Of a DNA stretch of 20,919 nucleotides, positions 1 to 9,374 are shown piece by piece; positions within the stretch are counted from its first letter, which is position 1, and each line of letters opens with the position of its first letter. A model generated the notes under the pieces. The model did not search any database. It saw nothing but the letters and a program-made list of their open reading frames with translations, and was not told the DNA's origin. Source of the stretch: Jimgerdemannia flammicorona. Lineage: Eukaryota > Mucoromycota > Endogonomycetes > Endogonales > Endogonaceae. Both the position numbers and the translations under genes were made by a program. The stretch lies in contig RBNI01001767.1 of NCBI GenBank assembly GCA_003990745.1, positions 1 to 20,919 of the forward strand. The letters are read 5' to 3'.

Positions 1-121
1 CCCCTACCCCTTCCCAATGAAAGACCACCTTGTCTAACACTATCCCCACCCTCCCACCACTCTGCTCACAGATCCTCACCACCAAACCGCGACGTCTGCC
101 CCCCTGGGGCCCCCAGCCCAC
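1..121. other. Left edge, unrecognised C-rich sequence
   Basis: This C-rich stretch does not align with the matching part of copies B, C or D. Similarity to ORF2 starts only near position 122, at the sequence corresponding to the Asp/Ser-rich segment just before the reverse transcriptase. It may be the sequence into which a 5'-truncated copy A inserted, or a rearranged piece. No gene, promoter or telomere run is seen in it. Confidence 0.4.
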
Positions 122-2109
122 TCAACCGGATGTCTCTCTCCACCTTGATGACTCAGAGGATGTCTTCCACCTCAGCATGGGTACTCTTGGCCTGCAGGGT
201 TGGTTCGATCAGCCAGCAGTTTGGAGGGCTATCCACAGCTACCCCCTCTTGAAGGTCTGTGGGCCAATTCCTTACATGTCCGGATCCTTTGGGTGATGGC
301 AGGTAAGGTTGATGCCTCTTGTAGCCTCTTCAAAGCCTTGTCCTTCTTCTTCCAGATGTGCGTGGTCTGGGGGCTCACTCCCCACCGCTGGAACTCTGCC
401 ATTATCACCCTGATCCCCAAGAAGGAGGAGTCGAGGATGATTGATGGATTTCGCCCTATCGCTCTTACCGAAATGTTTCATAGACTCTTCGAGCGGTGCT
501 TGGAAGGTTACATCAAGAGCCGAAGTGGCCTGACAGAAATGTCGCGCTGCCAAGGTAGCTTCTGAACCTGCTTCTTGTCCCTCTCCCATATCTTGCTTTC
601 GCATGAGACGTGGGCCAAGGGATGGGGCCGCTGCATCTTTCTTGACCTCCGGCAGGTGTACGATCGAGTCTCCCTCAAGCTTATTCTTTCTTGTCTTGAG
701 ATGCGAGGTGCTGATGCAGCTCTCCTTAGCATTATTCGAAGCCTGTTCAATTACTGTTCTTATCAGGTAGTTGTTAACGGCCTTGTTACCCCTTCGGTCC
801 CCACTGAGCATGGCCTTTTCCAAGGCTCCCTCCTCTCCCCCTAGCTCTTTGATGTCTTTATCGATCCCCTTGCCATCTCTTTGATGAACAATTCAAGGAA
901 TATGACTTTTCCCTCGGACTCTTCTTTGCAGATGATATTGCCCTTATCCCCCGCACTACCGCAGAAGGCCAAAGAATGATTGACTTTTGCAAGGATTGGC
1001 TTCTGGTGAATGGTATGGAGCTCAATTCTAAGAAGTGCAGTTATGTCGGCCCTGCTGACTGTACTGTGCGGATTGGGGGTGAACCCTGCCTGCGACCCCC
1101 CTCCTACGTGTATCTGGGTATACCATATACTAACAAAGGGTTTGATTTTGTCGAACTCGCATTGTAGAATACAGTAAAGGCGGAATGAACTCTTGGGTTC
1201 TACCATACTCGTAGTCCTCTCTGATCACCAATGATTAAGTTGGCCATCATACGGATGTTCATTAGGCCTCAGCTGGAGTATGGCCTTCCCCTTCTATGTA
1301 TTTCCTGTCTGGCTACTACCACAGGGCTTCAGGTATTGAAGTATCCTGAGAAGGTCTTTGATGATGCTATTGCTTGAGCAGTTGGATTTTCCAGCTGTCC
1401 CTTGCTTGGCAGCTCGATTCTTGACCTCCCTTCCTTTCTTTGTCATATATCTGACCTCTGCTGCATGTTCCAAGCCCATCTGGATTAGTGTAGCAAGTCC
1501 GGCAACAACCCCATCGGCCCCCTTAGCGAGTGCTTTATCATGCATCCTCCAGGTTCTATTATTGACAAGTTCTGGCATTGGACCTCTTGGCTTGACTTCC
1601 TCGACTGGTACTGGGACCTTCGTCCCTAGGTTCGCAAGACTCACTCGCTCCACTCCTTCCTCCAGTCCTTCCTTCGGGATCAGTTGCTGCAGGAATGGGC
1701 CTCCTCCTCCCAGGCCCTCATTCAGTATATCACCCCCAAATGCTGCTTACGGTCACGGGGAGCTGACCGTGTCCTCTCCTTCTCCCCCCAGCTTATACAT
1801 TCTGTGCTTGCCTGGTGTTATGGCTACTTTGGCCAACCCCGCCCCTACCCCTGTGGAGATAAGTTTCATCATGGCCATCTCCTCAGGTGCGGTCTTCTCA
1901 ACAGTTCCTATTCCACATTCTGAGGTTCTTCCAATTGAGAGGAAAAACTCGATTGGTTTACCAATGACGAATGGAAGGAGGAACTTCGTGCCTACCCTCT
2001 TCACGCTCTTCATGAGACTGCCTACCATGCTATAGATGCCATGTATAATTCTGGTGGTCATCTCGTGGTCGGGTTCTGCCTGGCCGAGATTTTAAAGATA
2101 CTTGTGTAA
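122..2109 (+). pseudogene. ORF2 remnant of copy A (RT and C-terminal region)
   Basis: This is the C-terminal two-thirds of the LINE ORF2 polyprotein, which would carry out target-primed reverse transcription. RT motifs are recognisable: FLDLRQVYDRV (motif A, 640-670), FQGSLLSP (motif B, ending 841) and FFADDIAL (motif C, near 927-950). The C-terminal Cys/His cluster lies near 1840-1890. The gene is broken by 1-nt deletions near 258 and 873 and by nonsense codons including TGA 563-565, TAG 842-844 (a Trp codon in the other copies), TAG 1165-1167 and TGA 1186-1188. The last part reads in one frame to a TAA at 2107-2109, aligned with the TGA that ends the other copies. It is not functional. Confidence 0.85.
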
Positions 2110-2502
2110 TCGAGTGATCGTATATTTTCTTTATTTCCTTCTCTCTCCTTGTTTGCCCTGGTTGGTTCTTCCGTTGTTGAGAGTACATTGAGTTATTCAT
2201 CTCATATCAGTTGTTTGGTATTTGGATATCGATACGGTTACTGTAGTTGGTGCCGAGTGAATATGTATTATACCTTAGCCTTTTCTTTCTTGCTTTTTGC
2301 ATTTATTATCTCTACAGCTATGACAAAATGGTTTCATCCAGCCCATCCCTAGGGTGGTCACCTCTCTGGCCCTTGTCTTATACTTCTTAGCTAGTTGTTT
2401 ACTTTGCTGGCCTTGTTTTGCTTTTCTCATCTTAGGAATCTTTGTCTTTTGTTGCTCCGATATACCTTGTCTTCTCTACAATGAATAAACTCTATCTTGA
2501 AG
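2110..2502 (+). other. 3' UTR of copy A
   Basis: This non-coding T-rich segment is shared by all four copies. It follows the ORF2 stop and ends in the AATAAA signal and telomere-like run. No ORF conserved between copies is seen in it. Confidence 0.75.
2484..2489 (+). terminator. AATAAA signal, copy A
   Basis: This canonical polyadenylation hexamer lies exactly 13 nt before the CCTAACC run. The spacing is identical in all four copies. Confidence 0.7.
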
Positions 2503-2515
2503 CCTAACCTAAGCC
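2503..2515 (+). repeat. Telomere-like junction A/B
   Basis: CCTAACCTAAGCC marks the end of copy A, directly followed by the 5' segment of copy B. It resembles the telomeric C-strand repeat CCCTAA with one C lost. Confidence 0.75.
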
Positions 2516-2718
2516 ACTCACGTGATTTCCCCTTTTGGCTAGACTCAGCTTTACAGCCCAAAGCTATTCCAAATTAGGAAAGCAGTCACTTTGATTAGCT
2601 AAGCCTCCCATCGGATATAAATACTTCCTTTCCCCATTATTTTTTCGTTGCACAAACAAATGACCCACGTTTCACAATTTCACAAACATAAACAAACATA
2701 CCTCCACCTATTTTGGCA
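2516..2718 (+). promoter_or_regulatory. 5' segment and promoter of copy B
   Basis: It opens with the palindrome TCACGTGA (2518-2525), an E-box-like site. In C and D this reads CACATGA, as expected from loss of a CpG. A TATAAATA box lies at 2616-2623, about 96 bp before the ORF1 ATG, followed by a C- and T-rich stretch and an A/C-rich leader with CAAACA motifs. The TATA box and surroundings are conserved in copies C and D. A start site about 30 bp past the box is inference. Confidence 0.7.
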
Positions 2719-4216
2719 ATGTTGGCCACCTCCTCCGTTGTCGGTGATGACAGCAATACAACCTGTCTCTTCGCACGTTTCGGCGTCTCGCTCCACTGCA
2801 CTGAATGTCATAGCGTCAGTTCTCTCTCCTTTGGCTTCGGCAAGGGTAGCCTTATGGCGATATGCAGGTCATGCGGGGATGCATGACTGATATCAGCATA
2901 TTTATCTTCCCAGTGCGATACGAAAGATGACAAAGAGATTGCGATCTCTTCTGATTCGGATCACGATGCCTAGCGGACTTCCTTCTCTTGCACACCCCGC
3001 CCCTCAATCAGAACAAGCGCGGTCACCTGAATACTAGTTTGGGCATGACCCCGATGGCCAGTCATGCGGGCCCCTCAGCCGACCCCGATCTGGTCATAGA
3101 GATAGCCATGATAAGGAAGCAGATCTCGGATCTGCTGACTCAAGTGGCTGATCTGGCCAAGATTAACGCCCAGCTGATGGCGCAGCTTGCTGCACAATCT
3201 ACGCCCACTGCTCCCTCGTCATCTGGTGCCCCTTCGGGTAGTACCCCCACCACCCCTTCCACATCCGCTCCCCCCAAGTCCCCGGCCCTCCCTCCTACTG
3301 GTCTTGCCGTGAACATGCAGTCGAAGGCCCAGAAGCGAGCAGATAAGTGGGCCGCTAAAGCTGCTGTATCACAGTCTAGTGCACCGCCAAAGGAGGCAAC
3401 TCCCATGATTGCGCCCCTGGCTACTAAAGCCACGCCCCCTAAAAAGGGTAAGGCCAAGATTCCCGGGCCAGTGCCCTAGGCTTCGCCTGCAGGATCCAGT
3501 GCTGCCGGTCCGTCTTCATCCTCCACCTCAACCCCCGCCCCCCCCAAATCATACACCGCTGCCGCCAAGAAGGTCTCTATCAAAGATAGGACCCAGGTCT
3601 ACCCCGAGATGGAAAGAGCTACCACTGCAGCCACTCTCTCATGTATGACCTGCAAGCCGACCTCTCATTTGTCATCAACTGAGAAGGGCGCTCAGCTGCA
3701 GCACATTTACATTGACAGGTTTGCCCATCTTAAGATCGGGCAGATTCGGAAGAACCTGTATGACGTCTATGTGATGTTGTCAAAAGTTCTCAATATGTCA
3801 TACGTCTTGGCATCGACTATCGAATTCCTTCTCCACTCTAATTATGTCACAGCATTCCAAAAGAAGATGAAGGTGCTCAGGTTCTTGGTGCTGATGGCCT
3901 GGGACCCTGTGCTCCCATACAACAAGAATGCCATGGAGGCCATGAAAACACGGGTACTCCAATCCTTCCATGCTCAGGTCCAACAGCTGGCTAGTAATGC
4001 CACTGTGAAGAGACCTGAGGTACAGAACATCTACAGAGCTTGGGCTGTGGAACTTGGTCTCACTCTCCTCTCCGTTGCCTCCCTGACGGCTGGCCCTGCT
4101 TTGAAGGCAGGAGGTACTGTGGCTGTGACTGGTGAGATGGCGATGGATTTGGAAGCCGAGGCTTCCTCTTTGGGTGTTTTCCATGCTGTTGGTGCCAATG
4201 CGCCTGCTCCCAATGA
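2719..4216 (+). pseudogene. LINE ORF1 (gag-like), copy B
   Basis: This is the ORF1 protein, presumed to bind element RNA and form the ribonucleoprotein particle. The ATG at 2719 aligns with ATGs in C and D. It carries a full C27-x2-C30-x18-C49-x2-C52 motif, which suggests zinc binding. An alpha-helical, heptad-like segment (about 3090-3200) rich in Leu, Ile, Met and Gln follows, then a Pro/Ser/Thr/Ala linker and a C-terminal domain conserved in all copies (about 3560-4200). No CCHC gag knuckle is seen. Breaks are TGA 2884-2886 (CGA in copy C), TAG 2971-2973, a 1-nt deletion near 2980-2990, TAG 3477-3479 (CAG in C and D) and a 1-nt deletion just before the end. The stop would be TGA 4214-4216, overlapping the ORF2 ATG. 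The C-terminal domain is not recognised. Confidence 0.82.
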
Positions 4217-7200
4217 GAGTCGGGTTCCTCAATGCACATGAACTACCCCAGGACAAGTTTGATATACTCAGTCGGTTGATTGGTCCTGCCCTCGACATTC
4301 TTTTCATATGTGAAACGTGGCACATTCTGCTACATCCCTCTCTACTCATTCACATGTCCTCTCCTCTGGCGTCGCACAGGATCGTGGGCCACCAGAATGG
4401 TGGGCTCATGGTCCTCATATCAAACCGTTTCACCCCACTCATTTCCAGGTCCTCCGCCGACCCCTTCCATATCCGGCTCATGTTTCAGGGCTTGGCTTTG
4501 ATTGGGGTTTACACCCCCCCCTCTCTTCCTATTGGTGGCTTCCGTGATCTTGTATCTGGTCCCTTCCCAGGTAAGGCGCGTTTGATTGGTGACATCAACA
4601 CACATTTCAGTACTTACCTCGGTGACGTTAACTCTGGTCCTCATGATCGGATGGATGTCATCGATACCTCCTTGATGACGTGGTCATTGAATCACTTGAC
4701 CCCGGTAGCTGGTTCTATATGTATTGACCACGCATTTGCTACCATGTCTCTCCACGTATCCCTCACTTGCTCCACCTCCCCTGTCGCTACTGATCACCCC
4801 TCTCTCCTCACCGTCTCCTTCCCCTTCTCCCCCTCGCTAGTTGCTGCCTTAGCTGGCATCCGCCACTACTCTGCGAAATATCTGACTGATCCAGTCATTC
4901 AAGCTCACCTTCGAGAATCTACAGATATTATTTATGATACTATGGTCAGGTCCATCTACTCTATCTGGGATCATGTGGCCGGCTTTTGCTCTGTGGAAGA
5001 TCACCAGCAATTTATTGATTCTCTGGATACCCTTTTAACCTCTGGTCTACAGTCAGTCTGTAAGGACATTCTTGGCTCGTATGAAACAAGAGAAATCAGG
5101 GCCATGCCACTTCCCCAGCGGGACCTTCTTCGCAGTATATCCTCGGTCTCTGATGCTATCCGTGGGTTTAAGCGTGCATACCACTCTACCCCCCTCGCTC
5201 CTCTCCAGTCTCGATCCCCTGCTGTCCCGGTGTTTGATGATGTGGTTGCTTATTTCACCACTATCTTTGGCCAGCTGGATGCCTCTCTCCGCCTCGATGA
5301 CTCTGAGGATGTCTTTTCCCTCGGTGTAGGTGCTCTTGGACAGCAGGATTGATTTGACCAGCTGGCAGTTTGGAGGGCTATCCACAGCTACCCCCTCTCT
5401 AAGGCCTGTAGGGCTGACTCCTTGCACGTCCGGATCCTTCGGGTGATGGTGGGCAAGGCTGATGCCCCCTGTAGCCTCTCCAAAGTCTTGTCCTTCTTCT
5501 TCCAGATGTGCATGGTCTGGGGGCTCACTCCCTGCCGCTAGAATTCTGCAATTATCACCCCGATTCCCAAGAAGGAGGACTTGAGGACGATTGATGGATT
5601 TTGCCCCATTGCTCTTACCGAAATGTTTCATAGACTCTTCGAGTAGTGTTTGGAAGGTTACGTCAAGAGCCGAAGTGGCCTGACCGAAATATCACACTGC
5701 CAAGGTGGCTTCCAAACCCGCTTCTCATCCCTCTCTTATGTCTTACTCTCGCATGAGACGTGGGCCAAGGAATGGGGCCGCCATGTCTTTTTGGACCTCC
5801 AGCAGGTATACAACCGAGTCCCCCTCAAGCTTATTCTTTCTTGCCTTGAGGCACGAGGTGCTGATGCAGCCCTCCTTAGCATTATCCGAAGCCTGTTCAA
5901 TCACTGTTCTTATCAAGTGGTTATTAATGGCCTCATTACCCCTTCGGTCTCCACTGAGCATGGTCTCTTCCAGGGCTCTCTCCTCTCCCCCTGGCTCTTT
6001 GATGTCTTCATTGATCCTCTCACCACCTCCTTTGATGAACAGTTCAAGGAGTACGACTTCTCCCTCAGGCTCTTCTTTGCTGACGATATTGCTCTTACCC
6101 CCCACACTATCGCGGAGGGCCAAAGGTTGATTGACTTTTGTGAGGATTGGCTCCTGGTGAACAGTATGGAACTCAATCCCAAGAAGTTTGGTTATGTCGG
6201 CCCTACTGACTATACCATGTGGATTGGGGGTGAACCCTGCCCGCAACCCCCCTCCTACATATACCTGGGCGTGCCGTATACCAACAAAGGGTTCAACTTT
6301 ACTGAACTCGTGTTGCAGAATGCGGCAAAGGCAGAATGAACACTTGGTTTCTGCCATACCCATAGTCCCCTCTGGTTACCAATGGTCAAGTTGGTCATTG
6401 TATGAACATTCATTAAGCCTCAGCTGGAGTACGGCCTTCCCCTTCTATGAGCTTCCTGTATGGCTACTACCATGGGGCTTCTGGTGTTGAAGCGTCCCGA
6501 GAAGGTCTTTGATGATACTGTTGCTTAGGCAGTCAGATTTTCTAGCCGAGCCCTGCTTGGCAGCTCGATCCTTGGCCTTCCTTCCTTTCTTCGTCGAATG
6601 TCCGATCTCTGCTGTATATTCCAAGCCCATCTGGATTGGTGTAGTAAGTTGGGCAACAACCCCATCGGCCCTCTTGGCGAGTGCTTTGTCACACGTCTCC
6701 CGAGTTCTATTATTGACAAGTTCCGGCGTTGGACCTTTTGGCTTGACTTTCTTGACTGGTACTGGGACCTCCATCCCCAGGTCCACAAGACTTGCTCACT
6801 CTGCTCCTTCCTCCAGTCTTTCCTTTGGGATCAGCTGCTGCAGGAATAGGCCTTCTCCTCTCAGGCTCTTGTTCAGTATATTACCCCCAAAGGCTGCTTG
6901 CGGTCACAGGGTGCCAATCGTATCCTCTCCTTCCCCCCACGGCTTGTACGCTCTGCGCTCGCCTGGCGCTATGGCTATTTTGGCCAACTCTGCCCCTGCC
7001 CCTGTGGAGATAAGTTTCATCGTGGCCATCTCCTCAGGTGTGATCTTCTTGATAATTCATATTCTGTGTTCCAAGGTTCTTCTGATTGAGATGAACAACT
7101 CGATTGGTTTACCAATAACGAATGGTAGGAAGAACTTCATGCCTACCCTCTTCATGCTCTTCATGAGACTGCTTACTACGCTATAGATGCTATGTGTAAT

Positions 7201-7260
7201 TCTGGTGGCCATCTCGTGCTCGGGTTCTGCCTGGCCAAGATTATGAAGATGCTTGGGTGA
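4213..7260 (+). pseudogene. LINE ORF2: APE endonuclease, reverse transcriptase, Cys/His cluster (copy B)
   Basis: This is the retrotransposition enzyme: it nicks target DNA and copies element RNA from the nick. It has 1015 codons in one frame without indels, interrupted by about ten nonsense codons. Codons 1-379 are open and hold an APE/EEP endonuclease: N7 (FLNA), E34 (CETW), D127 and N129 (GDIN), D172-H173 (IDHAF) and D194-H195 (TDHPSL). RT motifs follow: D528 (motif A, FLDLQQVYNRV), Q587 (QGSLLSP) and D624-D625 (FFADDIAL). A C-terminal cluster CPCPCGDKFHRGHLLRC covers residues 927-943. No RNase H motif is recognised. Stops include TGA 5350-5352 (Trp in A and D), TAG 5644-5646 and TGA 6337-6339. 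The domain order fits APE-type LINEs, but the clade is not assigned. Confidence 0.9.
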
Positions 7261-7652
7261 TCAAGTGATCGCACATTTTTTTTATTTCTTTCTTTCCCCT
7301 CATTGGCCCAGTTGGTTCCCTTGTTGTTGAGAGTACATTGAGTTATTCATCTCATATCAGTTGCTTGGTGTTTGGTTGTCGATATAGTTCCTATAGTTGG
7401 CACCAGGCGAACGTGTATTATATCTTAGCCTTTCTTTTCTTTGCTTTCCGCATTTATTATCCTTACGGCCATGACAAAATGGTTTTGTCTAGCCTATCCA
7501 TAGGGTGGTCACCTCTCTGGCCTTTGTCTTGTACTTCTTAGCTAGTTGTTTACTTCACTGGCCTTGTTTTGCTTTTCTCATCTTAGGAGTCTTATCTTTT
7601 GTTACTCTGATATATCTTGTCTTCTCTATAATGAATAAATTCTATCTTGAAG
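7261..7652 (+). other. 3' UTR of copy B
   Basis: This is the same T-rich 3' UTR as in copy A, with the conserved CTTTTCTCATCTTAGG block near its end. No conserved coding capacity is seen. Confidence 0.75.
7634..7639 (+). terminator. AATAAA signal, copy B
   Basis: Polyadenylation hexamer 13 nt before the telomere-like run, as in the other copies. Confidence 0.7.
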
Positions 7653-7660
7653 CCTAACCC
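7653..7660 (+). repeat. Telomere-like junction B/C
   Basis: CCTAACCC ends copy B. Three further bases (TGG) separate it from the conserved TCACTCACATGAT start of copy C. Confidence 0.75.
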
Positions 7661-7663
7661 TGG

Positions 7664-7875
7664 TCACTCACATGATTTCCCCTTTTGGCTAGACTTGGCT
7701 TTATAGCCCGAAGCTATTCCAAATTAAGAAAGCAGTCACTTTCATTAGCTAAGCCTCCGATCGGGTATAAATACCCCCCTTCCCCATTATTTTTTTGTTA
7801 TACAAACAAAGGTCACAAGACCCGCATTTCACAATTTCTAAAAAACAAACAAACACACCTCTGCCTAATTCAGCA
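7664..7875 (+). promoter_or_regulatory. 5' segment and promoter of copy C
   Basis: TATAAATA at 7766-7773 lies about 103 bp before the ORF1 ATG, in the same GGTATAAATACC context as copy D. It is followed by the conserved CCTTCCCCATTATTTTTT block and a CAAACA-rich leader. Confidence 0.7.
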
Positions 7876-9374
7876 ATGTCAGCCACCTCCTCCATCGTCA
7901 GTGATGACGGCAATGCCACCTGTCTCTTCACATGCTTCAGTATGTCTCTTCGCTGCACTGAATGTTGCAGCATCAGTCTTCTTTCCCTCAGCTTTAGTGA
8001 GGGTAGCCTTATGGTGATGTACAGATTGTGTGGGGATGCACGACTGATATCAGTGTACTTATCCTCTCTGTGCAATGCAGAGGATGATGAAGAGATCACA
8101 ATCTCTTCCAATTCGGACCACGATGTCTAGCGGACCTCCTTCTCTCTCATGCCCCTGCCCTTCAATCGGAACAAGCGCGGTCGCCTGAATACTAGTTTGG
8201 GCATGACCCCGACTGCCAGTCATGCAGGCCCCTCAGCCGACCCCAATTTGGTCTTGGAGATGGCTGTGATGAGGAAGCAGATCTCGGATCTGCTGACTTA
8301 GGTGGCCAATCTGGCCAAGATCAATGCCCAGCTAATAGTGCAGCTTGCTGCGCAATCTGCACCCACTGCCCCCTCGTCATCTGGTACTCTTTCGGATAGT
8401 ACCCCTGCCGCCCCTTCCACATCCGCCCCCCCTAAGTCCTCAGCCCCCCCTCCTACTGGTCCTGCTGTGAACATACGGTCGAAGGCCCAGAAGCGAGCAG
8501 ACAAGCAGACTGTTAAAGCCGCTGTGTCACAGTCTGATATACCGCCTAAGGAGGCAACTCTCATGATTATGCCTCCAGCTACTAAGGCTGCCTACCCAAA
8601 AAAGAGTAAGGCCAAGTTTCCCAGACCAGTGCCCCAGGCTCCACCTGTGGGACTCAGTGCCGCCAGTCCATCTGCGTCCCCTGCTTCGGCCCCTGCCCCC
8701 CCCAAATCATACACTGCCGCCACCAAGAAGGTCTCTATCAAGGATAGGACCCAGGCCTACCCTAAGATAGAAAGAGCTGCCGCCGCGGCCGCCCTTTCAC
8801 GCATGACCGCAAGCTAACCTCTCATTTATCGCCAACTGAGAAGGGCACTAGGCTGTAGCACATTTACATCGATGGATTTGCCCATCTTAAGATCGGGCAG
8901 ATTTGGAAGAACTTGTACGATGTCCATATGATGTTGTCAAAAGTTCTCAACATATTATATATCTTGGTGTCGACTATCAAATTTCTTCTCCACCCTGATT
9001 ATGTCACGACGTTCCAAAAGAAGATGAAGGCACTCGGGTTCTTAGTGCTGACGGCCTGGGACCCTATGCTCCCACACAATAAGAACGCTATGGAGGCTGT
9101 GAAGATGTGGGTCCTCCAATCCTTCTATGCTCGGATCTGACAGTTGGCTGGCGATGCCACTGTGAAAAGGCCTGAAGTGTAGACCTTCTACAGAGCTTGG
9201 GCCGCGGAACTCGGTCTTACTCTCCCCTCCTTCACTTCCCTAATGGCCGGCCCTACTTCAAAGGCAGGTGGTACTGTGGCCATGTCTGGTGCGATGGTGA
9301 TGGATTTAGAAGCCGAGGCTTCCACTTTGAGTGCTTCCCACGCTGTTGGTGCTAACATGCCTAGCCCCCAATGA
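7876..9374 (+). pseudogene. LINE ORF1 (gag-like), copy C
   Basis: It starts at ATG 7876, with the same domain plan as copy B. Of the N-terminal Cys motif, C27, C30 and C52 are kept, while the third Cys codon reads TAC (Tyr). The coiled-coil, Pro/Ala-rich linker and conserved C-terminal domain are all visible. Breaks are TAG 8128-8130 (CAG in D), TAG 8299-8301, a 1-nt deletion near 8807, TAG 8856-8858 (also TAG in copy D but CAG in B), TGA 9138-9140 and TAG 9180-9182. After the frameshift the frame leads to TGA 9372-9374, overlapping the ORF2 ATG at 9371. Its role in element RNA packaging is inferred from position. Confidence 0.82.

Larger units (their letters stand above)
122..2515 (+). mobile_element. 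LINE copy A, 5'-truncated
   Basis: This is the leftmost copy. It lacks the promoter, ORF1, the endonuclease and the start of ORF2, and begins at the equivalent of about ORF2 codon 355 in copy B. A 5' truncation is typical of incomplete target-primed reverse transcription, although a rearrangement near the window edge is also possible. The 3' UTR and terminal CCTAACCTAA run are kept, and copy B follows at once. Confidence 0.85.
2516..7660 (+). mobile_element. LINE copy B, full-length
   Basis: This is a complete non-LTR retrotransposon unit with 5' promoter segment, ORF1, ORF2 and 3' UTR. Its ORF2 keeps a single frame from start to stop, broken only by nonsense codons, and its endonuclease is uninterrupted. 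That makes it the best copy for recognising domains. No target-site duplication can be assigned, because both ends abut telomere-like runs and neighbouring copies. It has no LTRs and no poly(A) tail. Confidence 0.92.

Noticed and set aside
272..823. Long open frames on the - strand in the RT region (also 5053-5631, 5743-6363, 10881-11279 and 16113-16571)
   Set aside because: They are antisense shadows of the conserved RT/ORF2 coding strand, recur only because the unit is repeated, and have no family likeness. The + strand carries all RT and endonuclease motifs.
1358..2035. 225-codon + strand frame in the ORF2 C-terminal region (also 6509-7186 and 11665-12231)
   Set aside because: It runs in a different frame from the ORF2 frame that leads to the shared stop, is Ser/Pro/Leu-rich as expected of an off-frame reading, and lacks the Cys/His cluster.
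2719..4216. Programmed stop-codon readthrough within ORF1 and ORF2
   Set aside because: Most nonsense codons are at different places in different copies and are accompanied by random 1-nt indels, which fits decay better than recoding.
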